From: Sphingobium fluviale
Lineage (GTDB): Bacteria > Pseudomonadota > Alphaproteobacteria > Sphingomonadales > Sphingomonadaceae
Length of the DNA stretch: 64,000 nt
Assembly: GCF_004122115.1 (NCBI RefSeq)
Contig: NZ_SBKP01000012.1
Span: 26,313 to 90,312 of the forward strand
Direction: 5' to 3'
Shown: positions 1 to 8,058 of the stretch, in pieces
Layout: each line of letters starts with the position of its first letter
How positions within the stretch are numbered: the first letter of the stretch is position 1
Position numbers and translations under genes: made by a program
The notes under the pieces: model-generated
Database searches by the model: none
What the model was told of the DNA's origin: nothing
Seen by the model: the letters and a program-made list of their open reading frames with translations, nothing else

Positions 1-415
1 GGCCGGTGAGGATTGTGCCGGTCTTGTCCTTCAGCTCGCGCACGATCCGCTCGGCAAGCTTCGGCCCCACGCCGTTCGCGCGCGCGACCATCGCCTTGTC
101 CTGCGCCGCAATCGCGCGGTGCAGCTCCGCGCCATCCAGCGCCGACAATATCGCCAAAGCCACCCGCGCGCCGACGCCCTGCACCCCGGTGAGCAGGCGA
201 AACCAGTCCCGCTCCTCCGCGGAAGCGAAGCCGACCAGCCGGATGAAATCCTCGCCCACCAGCATCTCGGTGTACACCGTCACCGCATCACCCACCACGC
301 CCAGCGCCGAGAGCGTGCGGCCCGAAGCGCCAAAGGCATAGCCGACGCCATTCACGTCCACCACCGCGCCATCCGCCCCCGTCGACGCCAAAATCCCTTT
401 GAGATGCGCGATCAT
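1..415 (-). CDS. ruvA: Holliday junction branch migration protein RuvA, N-terminal part
   Basis: RuvA binds the four-way junction and loads the RuvB helicase for branch migration in recombinational repair. The visible 138 codons start MIAHLKG, the usual RuvA start. ATGs lie in tandem at 418 and 415 and I take 415. Residues 1-62 form the OB-fold domain. Two helix-hairpin-helix motifs follow, at about 77-91 ([14 protein letters not shown]) and 112-126 ([11 protein letters not shown]). The gene runs off the left edge, so the C-terminal RuvB-contacting domain is not seen. It lies 35 bp downstream of ruvC on the same strand, the common alphaproteobacterial order. Confidence 0.93.
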   Translation of the reverse strand, partial: MIAHLKGILASTGADGAVVDVNGVGYAFGASGRTLSALGVVGDAVTVYTEMLVGEDFIRLVGFASAEERDWFRLLTGVQGVGARVALAILSALDGAELHRAIAAQDKAMVARANGVGPKLAERIVRELKDKTGTILTG

Positions 416-450
416 CATATGACCTTAACGATGTTCCCGGTTCGTTTCCA

Positions 451-936
451 TCACAAAGTGAGTCGGCGGGCGTTCGCTGAATGATGGGCATGGGTGATGG
501 CGACGGCGAGCGCATCCGCCGCGTCCGGCCCGCTGATCGCCGTGCCGGGCAGCAGCCGCAGGATCATTGCGTGGACCTGGTCCTTGGATGCATTGCCGAT
601 GCCGACAACGGACTTTTTCACCAGCCGCGCGGCATATTCGCCCACTTCTATTCCCGCCCGCGCGGCATTGAGCAGCACGACGCCGCGCGCCTGCCCTAAT
701 TTGAGCGTCGATTGCGGGTTGGCATTGACGAACACCTCCTCCACCGCCGCGCCGTCTGGCTTGTAGGCGAGGATGAGGTCGGTCAGCGCGGCATCGAGCG
801 CGAGCAGGCGGGATGCCAGCGGCGCCTTCGCGTCTGTCTTGATCTGGCCGTTGGCGATGTGGGACAGGCGGTTGCCATCGGCCATGATCAGCCCCCAGCC
901 GGTGGTGCCGAGGCCGGGATCGAGGCCGAGGATCAG
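451..936 (-). CDS. ruvC: Crossover junction endodeoxyribonuclease RuvC, probable CTG start
   Basis: RuvC is the Holliday junction resolvase. The first in-frame ATG (885) would remove the essential N-terminal strand [13 protein letters not shown], so translation must begin upstream. The frame is open only back to a TGA shortly before. The only near-cognate start is CTG at 936, two bases after the yebC stop, giving 161 aa. With that start the catalytic acidic residues fall at D6, E66, D138 and D141, matching the family. Initiation probably depends on translational coupling to yebC. Downstream is ruvA. The product is certain; the start codon is inferred. Confidence 0.9.
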   Translation of the reverse strand: MILGLDPGLGTTGWGLIMADGNRLSHIANGQIKTDAKAPLASRLLALDAALTDLILAYKPDGAAVEEVFVNANPQSTLKLGQARGVVLLNAARAGIEVGEYAARLVKKSVVGIGNASKDQVHAMILRLLPGTAISGPDAADALAVAITHAHHSANARRLTL

Positions 937-938
937 AC

Positions 939-1682
939 TTATCCCAGCTTCTCCATCACCGCGTCAGAGATGTCGTAATTGCCCCACACGGTCTGGACGT
1001 CGTCGTCATCCTCCAGCGTGTCTATCAGCTTCATCAGCGTGGCGGCGGTGCCTTCGTCTACTTCGACCGAGGTCTGCGGCTTCCACGCGAGCTTGGCGGC
1101 CTCCGCCGGGCCAAGGCTGGCTTCCAGCGCCTTCGCGACCTCGTGCAGCGCGTCCATCGCGGTCCAGATGCTGTGGCCGTCTTCCGACGACTCCACATCC
1201 TCCGCGCCCGCCTCGATCGCGGCTTCCAGCACCTTTTCCTCGTCCCCCACAGAGGCGGGATATTCGATAAGGCCCATGCGATCGAACCCGTGGCTCACCG
1301 CGCCGGATGCGCCAAGGTTGCCGCCATTCTTCGAGAAAGCGGTGCGCACATTGGTGGCGGTGCGGTTGCGATTGTCGGTCAGCGCCTCGACGATGATGGC
1401 GATGCCCGCCGGGCCATAGCCCTCATAGCGCACTTCCTCATAATTCTCGCCATCGTTTTTGCTCGCCTTGTCGATGGCGCGCTGGATATTGTCCTTGGGC
1501 ATGGACTGCGCCTTGGCGGCGTTGACCGCGAGGCGCAGGCGCGGGTTCATGTCCGGGTCTGGCATGCCCATCTTCGCCGCGACGGTGATCTCGCGCGAGA
1601 GCTTGGAAAACATGGCAGAGCGCTTTTTGTCCTGCGCGCCCTTGCGGTGCATGATGTTCTTGAATTTGCTATGGCCTGCCAC
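939..1682 (-). CDS. yebC: YebC/PmpR family protein (TACO1-like)
   Basis: YebC/TACO1 proteins are DUF28 factors, reported both as DNA-binding regulators and as ribosome-associated factors that ease translation of difficult sequences. The 247-aa product begins [20 protein letters not shown], the invariant family N-terminus. I choose GTG at 1682 because it directly precedes that motif and has GGGAG about 8 bases upstream. A longer frame to 1748 adds an unrelated leader. The C-terminus is acidic ([18 protein letters not shown]), as usual. It lies directly upstream of ruvC and ruvA in one transcription unit, a widely conserved neighbourhood. Confidence 0.95.
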   Translation of the reverse strand: MAGHSKFKNIMHRKGAQDKKRSAMFSKLSREITVAAKMGMPDPDMNPRLRLAVNAAKAQSMPKDNIQRAIDKASKNDGENYEEVRYEGYGPAGIAIIVEALTDNRNRTATNVRTAFSKNGGNLGASGAVSHGFDRMGLIEYPASVGDEEKVLEAAIEAGAEDVESSEDGHSIWTAMDALHEVAKALEASLGPAEAAKLAWKPQTSVEVDEGTAATLMKLIDTLEDDDDVQTVWGNYDISDAVMEKLG

Positions 1683-1751
1683 GGCCTGCTCCCTTGCCTG
1701 ATTGTCTCTATGGTGCGCCCTACTAGCGGGCGAAGTGGCAAGCCGCAACCA

Positions 1752-2117
1752 TCAGACGCGCACCGCCGTGCCGGTGGCCGACACCATCAGCATAGAGCCG
1801 TTGGAGCCGAGCACCTCATAATCGAGGTCTACGCCCACGACAGCGTTCGCGCCCAGCTCTGCCGCGCGCATCCGCATCTCTCCCAGCGCCTGCTCGCGCG
1901 CGCTTTGGAGCACATTCTCATAGGATGAGGCCCGGCCCCCTACGATGTCCCGGATGCCGGCGAACAGGTCACGAAAGATATTCGCGCCGACAATCACCTC
2001 GCCGGTGACGATGCCCAGATAGTGTTGCGCCGGGCGGCCCTCCACCGTGGGAGTGGTGGTGACGATCATCTCGCCGCCGCTGCCTGCGGGGGTTGCGCCC
2101 CAGGGGGAACTCGCCAT
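1752..2117 (-). CDS. YbjQ/UPF0145 family protein
   Basis: This is a heavy-metal-binding-like YbjQ domain protein of unknown physiological role; the fold assembles into pentamers in solved relatives. The core from residue 17 ([24 protein letters not shown]) to the end ([13 protein letters not shown], then [12 protein letters not shown]) is typical of the family, which is usually 103-107 aa. The product here is 121 aa because the ATG at 2117 has a clear AGGAG 7 bases upstream, giving a 16-residue glycine-rich leader. The internal ATG has no comparable site. It stands alone between yebC and gapR. Confidence 0.88.
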   Translation of the reverse strand: MASSPWGATPAGSGGEMIVTTTPTVEGRPAQHYLGIVTGEVIVGANIFRDLFAGIRDIVGGRASSYENVLQSAREQALGEMRMRAAELGANAVVGVDLDYEVLGSNGSMLMVSATGTAVRV

Positions 2118-2187
2118 ATCTGTCTCCTGTCTTTAGGCGCCAGTCATACCGGACCGAGCGCATCGGCTTTGTGAATGATCCCCCGGA

Positions 2188-2430
2188 TCATTCGATTCCC
2201 AAGGCCGATTTATATGTCTCCAGCAGCGCCTCTGCCTCCTGCCGTACGTGGCTCTCCAGTTTGCGCAGGCGCACGATAGCGCGCATCGTCTTCACATCAT
2301 AGCCGGTGGCCTTGGCCTCGGAATAGACATCCTTGATGTCATCCGCGATGCCCTTTTTCTCTTCTTCCAGCCGCTCGATACGCTCGATAAACAGGCGCAG
2401 CTGGTCTGCGGCTACGTTGCCCTCGCTCAT
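2188..2430 (-). CDS. gapR: GapR-family DNA-binding domain protein (DUF2312)
   Basis: DUF2312 proteins include Caulobacter GapR, a nucleoid protein that encircles overtwisted DNA and stimulates type II topoisomerases ahead of replication and transcription. The 80-aa product is the standard length and nearly all helical. It has a coiled-coil N-terminal half ([26 protein letters not shown]) and the conserved block [23 protein letters not shown]. The family is characteristic of Alphaproteobacteria, which supports the taxonomic reading. The assignment to the family is firm; the Caulobacter function is by homology. Confidence 0.93.
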   Translation of the reverse strand: MSEGNVAADQLRLFIERIERLEEEKKGIADDIKDVYSEAKATGYDVKTMRAIVRLRKLESHVRQEAEALLETYKSALGIE

Positions 2431-2466
2431 GGGGTCTCCTTATGGTGAATCGGGTCGGCGTGACCC

Positions 2467-2766
2467 TTAATGACTCGCTTTGTTCTTTGCCACGCTTTCT
2501 TCCATGCGGGTGAGCTGTTCTGGCGTTGCCTCGGCCTGGTGGGCCTTTTTCCACTCGGCATAGGGCATGCCGTAGATCGCCTCGCGCGCGGCATCCTTGC
2601 TCATCGCGCCGTCCGCCTCGGCCAGCCAGTCGGCAAGACAGTTGCGGCAGAAGCCCGCCAGCCCCATCAGATCCACGTTCTGTGCGTCTGTTCTGTGTTG
2701 CAAATGGCTGACCAGCCTGCGGAAAGCCGCCGCAGCCGCCGTGTCGTTGATCTTCGGTTCGTTCAT
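2467..2766 (-). CDS. DUF1244 domain-containing protein
   Basis: A 99-aa protein of the SMc04008-like DUF1244 family, function unknown. The conserved features are FRRLVSHLQHRTDAQNVDLMGLAGFCRNCLADW, with two cysteines four residues apart, and YGMPYAEWKKAHQAEATPEQLTRME. The start at 2766 gives MNEPKIND; the longer frame upstream is antisense to the pyk start region. It is transcribed on the minus strand upstream of gapR with a 36-bp gap, so the two may be co-transcribed. The paired cysteines suggest metal or redox use, but that is only inference. Confidence 0.88.
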   Translation of the reverse strand: MNEPKINDTAAAAAFRRLVSHLQHRTDAQNVDLMGLAGFCRNCLADWLAEADGAMSKDAAREAIYGMPYAEWKKAHQAEATPEQLTRMEESVAKNKASH

Positions 2767-2859
2767 GGTTAACACTTTCTTGGTAGCACCCCTGCGGGGC
2801 GGCGTTGTTCGCCATAGAATAGCAATATAGCCATCGTCATACAAAGCCGGGAAAGCATT

Positions 2860-4314
2860 TTGAAAACTCTCTCTCCACGCGCACGCAAGGTTCGTATTCT
2901 CGCCACTCTTGGTCCGGCCAGCAGCAGTGCGGAGATGATTCGCGAGCTGTTTCTCGCGGGCGCGGACGCCTTCCGCCTCAACATGAGTCACGGCGCGCAC
3001 GAGGATCACGCCCGCAACATCATCCATATCCGCGCGCTGGAAAAGGAATTTGGCCGCCCCACCACAATCCTTGCGGATTTACAGGGGCCGAAGCTGCGCG
3101 TCGGCACCATCGTCGACAATATGGTGATGCTGAAAGCCGGCCAGGCCTTCGTGCTGGATCGCAACGAGGCGCCAGGCAACACCAAGCGCGTCAACCTGCC
3201 TCACCCGGAAATCTATGCCGCGCTCCAGCCCGAAACCCGCCTGCTGATTGACGATGGCAAGCTTGTCCTGCGCGTGAAAAACGTGGAGCCGGAGCGGGTC
3301 GAGACGATCGTCGAGATCGGCGGGCCGCTCTCCAACCGCAAGGGCGTCAATGTGCCGGATGTCGTGGTGCCGATGGCGGCGATGACCGAGAAAGACCGGC
3401 GCGACCTCGCCTTCGCCGTGGAGCAGGGGGCAGACTGGATCGCGCTGTCTTTCGTGCAGCGGCCGGAGGATCTGGCCGAGGCACGTCGGCTGATGGGCGG
3501 CTATGGCGCGCTGATGGCGAAGATCGAGAAGCCCGCCGCCATTCAGCGGCTGGACGAGATACTGGAGCTGGCCGATGGTGTGATGGTCGCGCGCGGAGAT
3601 CTGGGTGTGGAGCTGCCGCCGCAGGATGTGCCGCCGCTGCAAAAGCATATTGTCGCTTGCGCTCGCCGATTGGGCCGCCCGGTCGTGGTGGCGACGCAGA
3701 TGCTCGAATCGATGATCAAGGCGCCCACGCCCACCCGCGCCGAAGTCTCCGACGTCGCGACAGCGGTGTATGATGGCGCCGACGCGATCATGCTCTCGGC
3801 CGAGACGGCGGCAGGAGACTGGCCGCGCGAGGCGGTGGCGATGATGGACAGCATCGCGAAAAGCGTGGAGGGCGACCCCGGCTACCTCGCTCGGCTGCAC
3901 TTCACCGAAACCAAGCCTGACGCCACCACGGCAGATGCACTCGCGGAGGCAGCGGGCAGCATCACCCGCACGGTCGATGCCAAGGCCATCGTCTGCTTCA
4001 CCTCATCGGGCAGCACGGTGCGCCGCGTCTCGCGCGAACGGTCACAGACGCCGATCCTTGCGCTCACGCCCAAGATGGAGACGGCGCGGCGCATGGGCCT
4101 GCTCTGGGGCGCGCACGCGGTGCGCACCAAGGACATCGGCAGCTTTGAGGAAATGATCGGCAAGGCCCGGCGCATGGCGTTGCGCCACAAGATGGCAGAT
4201 GCGAGCGACAAGATTATCGTGCTGGCCGGCGTCCCCTTCGGCACGCCCGGCTCCACCAACGTGATCCATGTCGCGCATGTGCATGGAGACGAGCTTAAGG
4301 GCCGGGAGGAGTAA
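2860..4314 (+). CDS. pyk: Pyruvate kinase
   Basis: Pyruvate kinase converts phosphoenolpyruvate and ADP to pyruvate and ATP, the last step of glycolysis and the Entner-Doudoroff route. The 484-aa product starts at TTG 2860 (KTLSPRARKVRILATLGPAS). It shows the substrate and metal block FRLNMSHG, LADLQGPKLRVG, the lysine region LMAKIEKPAAI, the Mg-binding MVARGDLGVELP and VVVATQMLESM, then the C-terminal alpha/beta domain. Length matches the bacterial enzyme. It ends convergently with the DUF2721 gene; AGGAGTA/TACTCCT (4307-4325) across the two stop codons could form a short hairpin. Confidence 0.97.
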   Translation: MKTLSPRARKVRILATLGPASSSAEMIRELFLAGADAFRLNMSHGAHEDHARNIIHIRALEKEFGRPTTILADLQGPKLRVGTIVDNMVMLKAGQAFVLDRNEAPGNTKRVNLPHPEIYAALQPETRLLIDDGKLVLRVKNVEPERVETIVEIGGPLSNRKGVNVPDVVVPMAAMTEKDRRDLAFAVEQGADWIALSFVQRPEDLAEARRLMGGYGALMAKIEKPAAIQRLDEILELADGVMVARGDLGVELPPQDVPPLQKHIVACARRLGRPVVVATQMLESMIKAPTPTRAEVSDVATAVYDGADAIMLSAETAAGDWPREAVAMMDSIAKSVEGDPGYLARLHFTETKPDATTADALAEAAGSITRTVDAKAIVCFTSSGSTVRRVSRERSQTPILALTPKMETARRMGLLWGAHAVRTKDIGSFEEMIGKARRMALRHKMADASDKIIVLAGVPFGTPGSTNVIHVAHVHGDELKGREE

Positions 4315-4317
4315 AGA

Positions 4318-4812
4318 CTACTCCTGCCCCTCTTCCTGATGGGACAATATCTCCGCCCTGATCCGCACCACGGACGAGCCGAGCCGCGTTTCGACTATAA
4401 ACAGCGCGAAGGCGATGCCGACAGACAACATTGCACCCACGAACATCAGCGCGATCGGGGTATCCAGCCGGTTGGAAAAGAGCTGGTTGGCGAACAGCAG
4501 CGTCACCACCATACACACGAGGCAGGCGCTCACCACCGCCAGCGAGATGCTGGCGTTACAAACCCCTATCCGCCTGTCGAGCGTACGGATTTCATGCAGC
4601 AGGCGGTCATGCTCCGGCCCGTGCGCGCGGGTCAGCCGGTCTTCCACCACACGAGCGCGGTCCACCACCCGCGCCAGCCGCGCCGCGCAGACATTGAGCA
4701 GGCCGCCTATACCCGCGAGCAGAAACACCGGCGCGACCGAGAGCTGGATCGCCTGCACGACATGCGAGACATGGGGCACAGCCTGTATCATCGGTGTCGC
4801 GCCAATGCTCAA
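4318..4812 (-). CDS. DUF2721 family membrane protein
   Basis: A 164-aa integral inner-membrane protein of DUF2721, function unknown. Three hydrophobic segments are visible, at about residues 20-43, 85-110 and 118-143. A charged arginine-rich loop (RLARVVDRARVVEDRLTR) and RTLDRRIGVCNASI lie between the first two. The TTG start at 4812 overlaps the stop of the upstream aminotransferase (TTGA), implying translational coupling. An ATG seven codons later (4791) is the alternative start. The family assignment comes from the segment pattern and the RxxxxDR loop. Confidence 0.82.
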   Translation of the reverse strand: MSIGATPMIQAVPHVSHVVQAIQLSVAPVFLLAGIGGLLNVCAARLARVVDRARVVEDRLTRAHGPEHDRLLHEIRTLDRRIGVCNASISLAVVSACLVCMVVTLLFANQLFSNRLDTPIALMFVGAMLSVGIAFALFIVETRLGSSVVRIRAEILSHQEEGQE

Positions 4813-6023
4813 CCGTCTGTACCCGTGGTGGCCGGCCCGTTGATGCCCATGCTCTGCAGATATTTCCTCACGTTGCGGGCGGCCTGGCGCAGACGTTGCT
4901 CATTCTCGACCATCGCGATGCGCACAAAGCCTTCGCCGTCCTCGCCATAACCGACGCCGGGCGCGACCGCGACCTTGGCGTGGCTGAGCAACTGCTTCGA
5001 GAATTCGAGGCTGCCCATGTCCCTCAAGGCGGGCGGCAATGGCGCCCAGCAGAACATGCTCGCTCTGGCAGGCGGAATATCCCATCCCGCGCGACCAAAG
5101 CTCTCTACCAAAACATCGCGCCGCTTGTGATACAACTCGCGGTTCTTCTGCACGATATCCTGCGGCCCGTTCAGCGCCGCGCAGGCCGCCGCCTGTATCG
5201 GCGTGAAGGCCCCATAATCGAGATAAGATTTCACCCGCGTCATCGCCGCGATCAGCTTTTTGTTGCCCACCGCAAAGCCCATGCGCCAACCCGCCATTGA
5301 ATAGGTCTTGGACATGGAGGTGAATTCAATCGCCACGTCCTTCGCGCCCGGCACCTGCAGGATCGATGGCGTGGGGTTGCCATCGAAATAGAGCTCGGAA
5401 TAGGCAAGGTCTGACAATACCCAGACCTTGTTCTCCTTCGCCCACGCCACCAGCCGCTCGTAGAAGGCGAGATCGACCGTCTCCGCCGTGGGGTTGGAGG
5501 GATAGTTCACCACAAGGATCGACGGGCGCGGCACGGTGAAGGCCATCGCCCGGTCCAGCGAGCGCCAGTAATTCTCATCCGGCGTGGTCGGCACGGAACG
5601 GATCGTCGCCCCGGCGATGATGAAGCCGAAGGTGTGGATCGGATAGCTGGGGTTGGGCGCGAGCACGACATCGCCCGGCGCTGTGATCGCGGTGGCGAGG
5701 CTCGCCAGCCCTTCCTTGGACCCCATGGTGACGACGACTTCCGTCTCAGGATCGACATCGACACCAAAGCGGCGCGCATAATAATTTGCCTGTGCCTTGC
5801 GCAGGCCGGGGATGCCCTTGGACTGGGAATAGCCATGCGCATCGGGCTTCATCGCCACTTCGCACAGCTTCTCGATCACGTGCGGCGGTGGCGGCAGATC
5901 GGGGTTGCCCATGCCGAGGTCGATAATGTCCTCTCCGGCCGCACGCGCTGCGGCCCGCATCGCGTTCACTTCCGCGATGACATAGGGGGGCAGGCGCTTG
6001 ATGCGGTAGAATTCCTCGGACAT
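4809..6023 (-). CDS. Class I/II aminotransferase, AlaC-like
   Basis: A PLP-dependent fold-type I transaminase of 404 aa, closest in character to AlaC/YfdZ alanine transaminases and their LL-diaminopimelate aminotransferase relatives. The PLP lysine is K239 in SMSKTYSMAGWRMGF. Other landmarks are GMGNPDLPPP (39-48), MGSKEGL, NYPSNPTA and SDLAYSELYF. The start at ATG 6023 has AAGGAAAG upstream; the track start nine codons earlier lacks one. It is divergent from phaC across a 109-bp region that holds TGC-rich palindromes. The likely role is pyruvate-alanine interconversion, but the substrate cannot be fixed from sequence. Confidence 0.85.
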   Translation of the reverse strand: MSEEFYRIKRLPPYVIAEVNAMRAAARAAGEDIIDLGMGNPDLPPPPHVIEKLCEVAMKPDAHGYSQSKGIPGLRKAQANYYARRFGVDVDPETEVVVTMGSKEGLASLATAITAPGDVVLAPNPSYPIHTFGFIIAGATIRSVPTTPDENYWRSLDRAMAFTVPRPSILVVNYPSNPTAETVDLAFYERLVAWAKENKVWVLSDLAYSELYFDGNPTPSILQVPGAKDVAIEFTSMSKTYSMAGWRMGFAVGNKKLIAAMTRVKSYLDYGAFTPIQAAACAALNGPQDIVQKNRELYHKRRDVLVESFGRAGWDIPPARASMFCWAPLPPALRDMGSLEFSKQLLSHAKVAVAPGVGYGEDGEGFVRIAMVENEQRLRQAARNVRKYLQSMGINGPATTGTDG

Positions 6024-6042
6024 GGGTGTGACTTTCCTTAAT

Positions 6043-6076
6043 TGCTGCACTGCAACATCCTATTGTTGCACGGTGC
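6043..6076. promoter_or_regulatory. Two TGC-rich operator-like sites between aminotransferase and phaC
   Basis: TGCTGCACTGCAACAT (6043-6058) and the looser TGTTGCACGGTGC (6064-6076). Read on the minus strand, the first is ATGTTGCAGTGCAGCA, differing by one base from the site before the phasin gene (8029-8044). TGC-rich sites of the CTGC-N3/4-GCAG type are known targets of PhaR, the PHA-responsive repressor of Paracoccus. The second site overlaps the probable phaC -35. No phaR gene is in the window, so the regulator identity is inferred. Confidence 0.6.
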
Positions 6077-6093
6077 GCCCACAGCTATATACT
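6066..6093 (+). promoter_or_regulatory. Probable phaC promoter
   Basis: TTGCAC (6066-6071) and TATACT (6088-6093) are separated by 16 bases, 40 bases before the phaC ATG. The -35 lies inside a TGC-rich operator-like site. Confidence 0.5.
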
Positions 6094-6132
6094 GCGATTG
6101 CGCCGGTCGCCAGACCCGGCCAAGGATTTTAG

Positions 6133-7950
6133 ATGAATTGCGGGAGTGCGGCGGTGAGCGATGGGATAGTCAAGAGCGAAACCGGCCCGCTGCCTGCGCT
6201 GCCCACGCTGGATGACATGCAGCACTGGACCCGCTCGATCGGCCAGGCGCAGCAGCTTCTCCTTGAATATGCCGCCGGAGCGATGACCAGCCAGAAGCCG
6301 CTCGAAGCAGCGCAAACCGCGACACAATCCGCATTGACCTCCGCCCCGCTGATGTTTCAGCCGGAGCTGCTGGCGAAGGTCCAGAGCGATTTCGCCAAGG
6401 AGTCCATCGCGCTGTGGCAGCGTTTTCTCGATGCAGACCCCTCCAACAACGCTCCGCCTGAGAACAGCCCGGCAGCCCGCAAGGACCGCCGCTTTGCCGA
6501 TCCCAAATGGAGCGACAACCCCTTCTTCGACCTCATGCGCCAGAGCTATCTATTGCTGTCGGACTATATGCTGCGCCTGTCGGATAGCGTCGATGGACTG
6601 GATACGCAGCACAAGAACCAGCTCAAATTCGCGACACAGGGGCTGATCGATGCGCTCTCCCCCAGCAATTTCCCGCTCACCAACCCGGTGGTGCTGGAAA
6701 AGACGCTGGAAAGCCGGGGCGAAAATCTCGTGCGCGGCCTGCACCATATGCTGGCAGACATGAGCAAGGGCCAACTCACCCACACCGATGGCAGCAAGTT
6801 CGAGCTGGGCGTCAATATCGCCAACACGCCGGGCAAGGTCATCAAGGAAACGCCGCTCTATCAGCTTATCCAGTATGAGCCGACGACCAAGAAGGTGCTG
6901 GAGACGCCGCTGGTCATCTTCCCGCCGTGGATCAACCGGTTCTACATCCTCGATCTTGCCCCGCACAAAAGCTTCGTCAAATGGGCGGTGGATCAGGGCA
7001 TCAGCGTTTTCATCGTCAGCTGGAAATCTGCCGACGCCAGCATGAAAGATCTGGAGTGGGCCGATTATATCGTGCGCGGTCAGGTAGACGCGATCGACAC
7101 GATACGCGAGTTGCTGGACGTAAAGAGTGTCCACACCATCGGCTATTGCGTGGCGGGGACGACTCTGGCGGCCACCCTTGCATGGCTTGCGGCGCGGGGC
7201 GAGGCGGACAAGGTGAAGAGCGCAACCTTCTTTACCGCGCAGGTCGATTTTCAGGACGCGGGCGATCTCAAGCTGTTTGTCGATGACGAGCAGTTGAAAC
7301 TGGTCGATCAGCTCGCGGCACCCGGCTATCTCGACGGGCGCTATATGGCCGCGACGTTCAACCTGCTGCGCGGGCGTGACCTCATCTGGAACTATGTCGT
7401 CAATAATTATCTGCTCGGCGCCGATTATCCGCCGTTCGATCTGCTCTACTGGAACGGCGACACCACCAACCTGCCCGCCAAATGGCACCGGCAGTATCTC
7501 ACCGATCTGTATCGCGACAACAAGCTGGCGACGCCGGGCGCGATCAGCATCGAGGGCGTCCCTATAGACCTGCGAAAGGTTACGACGCCTGCTTATATAC
7601 AGGCAGGCCGGGAAGATCATATCGCGCCACTGAAGAGCGTATGGAAGCTGATGGAGCATTTCTCCGGCCCGGCGCGCTTCCTGCTCGCCGGGTCCGGCCA
7701 TATCGCGGGGGTGGTGAATCCGCCCGCTGACAATAAATATCAATACTGGACCTGCGCAAAAACCGCATCCACTTTGGACGAATTCATCGCATCCGCGAAC
7801 GAAACCAAAGGAAGCTGGTGGCCAGACTGGGTAGAATGGCTCAAGACTCAGGACGATGCGACTGTTCCCGCAAAGGGCGCCAGAATCCCTGGAAAAGGGG
7901 CATTAAAGGCGCTGGAACCGGCCCCCGGACGCTATGTGAAAAGCCGCTGA
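6133..7950 (+). CDS. phaC: Class I poly(R)-hydroxyalkanoate synthase
   Basis: PhaC polymerises (R)-3-hydroxyacyl-CoA into PHA at the granule surface. The 605-aa product has the N-terminal PhaC domain (WSDNPFFDLMRQSYLL) and then the alpha/beta-hydrolase core. The lipase-like box GYCVAGT holds the nucleophile C339, GREDHIAP the catalytic Asp, and GSGHIAGVVNPP the His. Length and a single subunit indicate class I. ATG 6133 is taken; a GTG seven codons on is possible. A phasin gene follows after 108 bp. No phaA or phaB is nearby, so monomer supply is encoded elsewhere. Confidence 0.96.
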   Translation: MNCGSAAVSDGIVKSETGPLPALPTLDDMQHWTRSIGQAQQLLLEYAAGAMTSQKPLEAAQTATQSALTSAPLMFQPELLAKVQSDFAKESIALWQRFLDADPSNNAPPENSPAARKDRRFADPKWSDNPFFDLMRQSYLLLSDYMLRLSDSVDGLDTQHKNQLKFATQGLIDALSPSNFPLTNPVVLEKTLESRGENLVRGLHHMLADMSKGQLTHTDGSKFELGVNIANTPGKVIKETPLYQLIQYEPTTKKVLETPLVIFPPWINRFYILDLAPHKSFVKWAVDQGISVFIVSWKSADASMKDLEWADYIVRGQVDAIDTIRELLDVKSVHTIGYCVAGTTLAATLAWLAARGEADKVKSATFFTAQVDFQDAGDLKLFVDDEQLKLVDQLAAPGYLDGRYMAATFNLLRGRDLIWNYVVNNYLLGADYPPFDLLYWNGDTTNLPAKWHRQYLTDLYRDNKLATPGAISIEGVPIDLRKVTTPAYIQAGREDHIAPLKSVWKLMEHFSGPARFLLAGSGHIAGVVNPPADNKYQYWTCAKTASTLDEFIASANETKGSWWPDWVEWLKTQDDATVPAKGARIPGKGALKALEPAPGRYVKSR

Positions 7951-7981
7951 CGCGCCGCGCGCGATTAGCTGTGTTTCATTT

Positions 7982-8045
7982 ATGTTGCGCTGCACAAAAT
8001 CCACTTGACAGCGGTCACGAATTTTCCTATGTTGCAATGCAGCAT
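7982..8045. promoter_or_regulatory. Two TGC-rich operator-like sites before the phasin gene
   Basis: ATGTTGCGCTGCACA (7982-7996) and ATGTTGCAATGCAGCAT (8029-8045) flank the promoter. The second overlaps the -10, a position suited to repression. Both match the motif seen upstream of phaC. PhaR is the expected binder by analogy with other PHA producers. Confidence 0.6.
8005..8033 (+). promoter_or_regulatory. Phasin gene promoter
   Basis: A consensus -35 TTGACA (8005-8010), a 17-base spacer and TATGTT (8028-8033), 25 bases before the ATG at 8059. This is the best sigma-70-type promoter in the window and fits an abundant granule protein. Confidence 0.7.
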
Positions 8046-8058
8046 AAGGGAGTTCGTG

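Noticed and set aside
6550..7743. A 397-codon minus-strand frame inside phaC
   Set aside because: It is fully antisense to the PHA synthase and has no recognisable motif or ribosome site.
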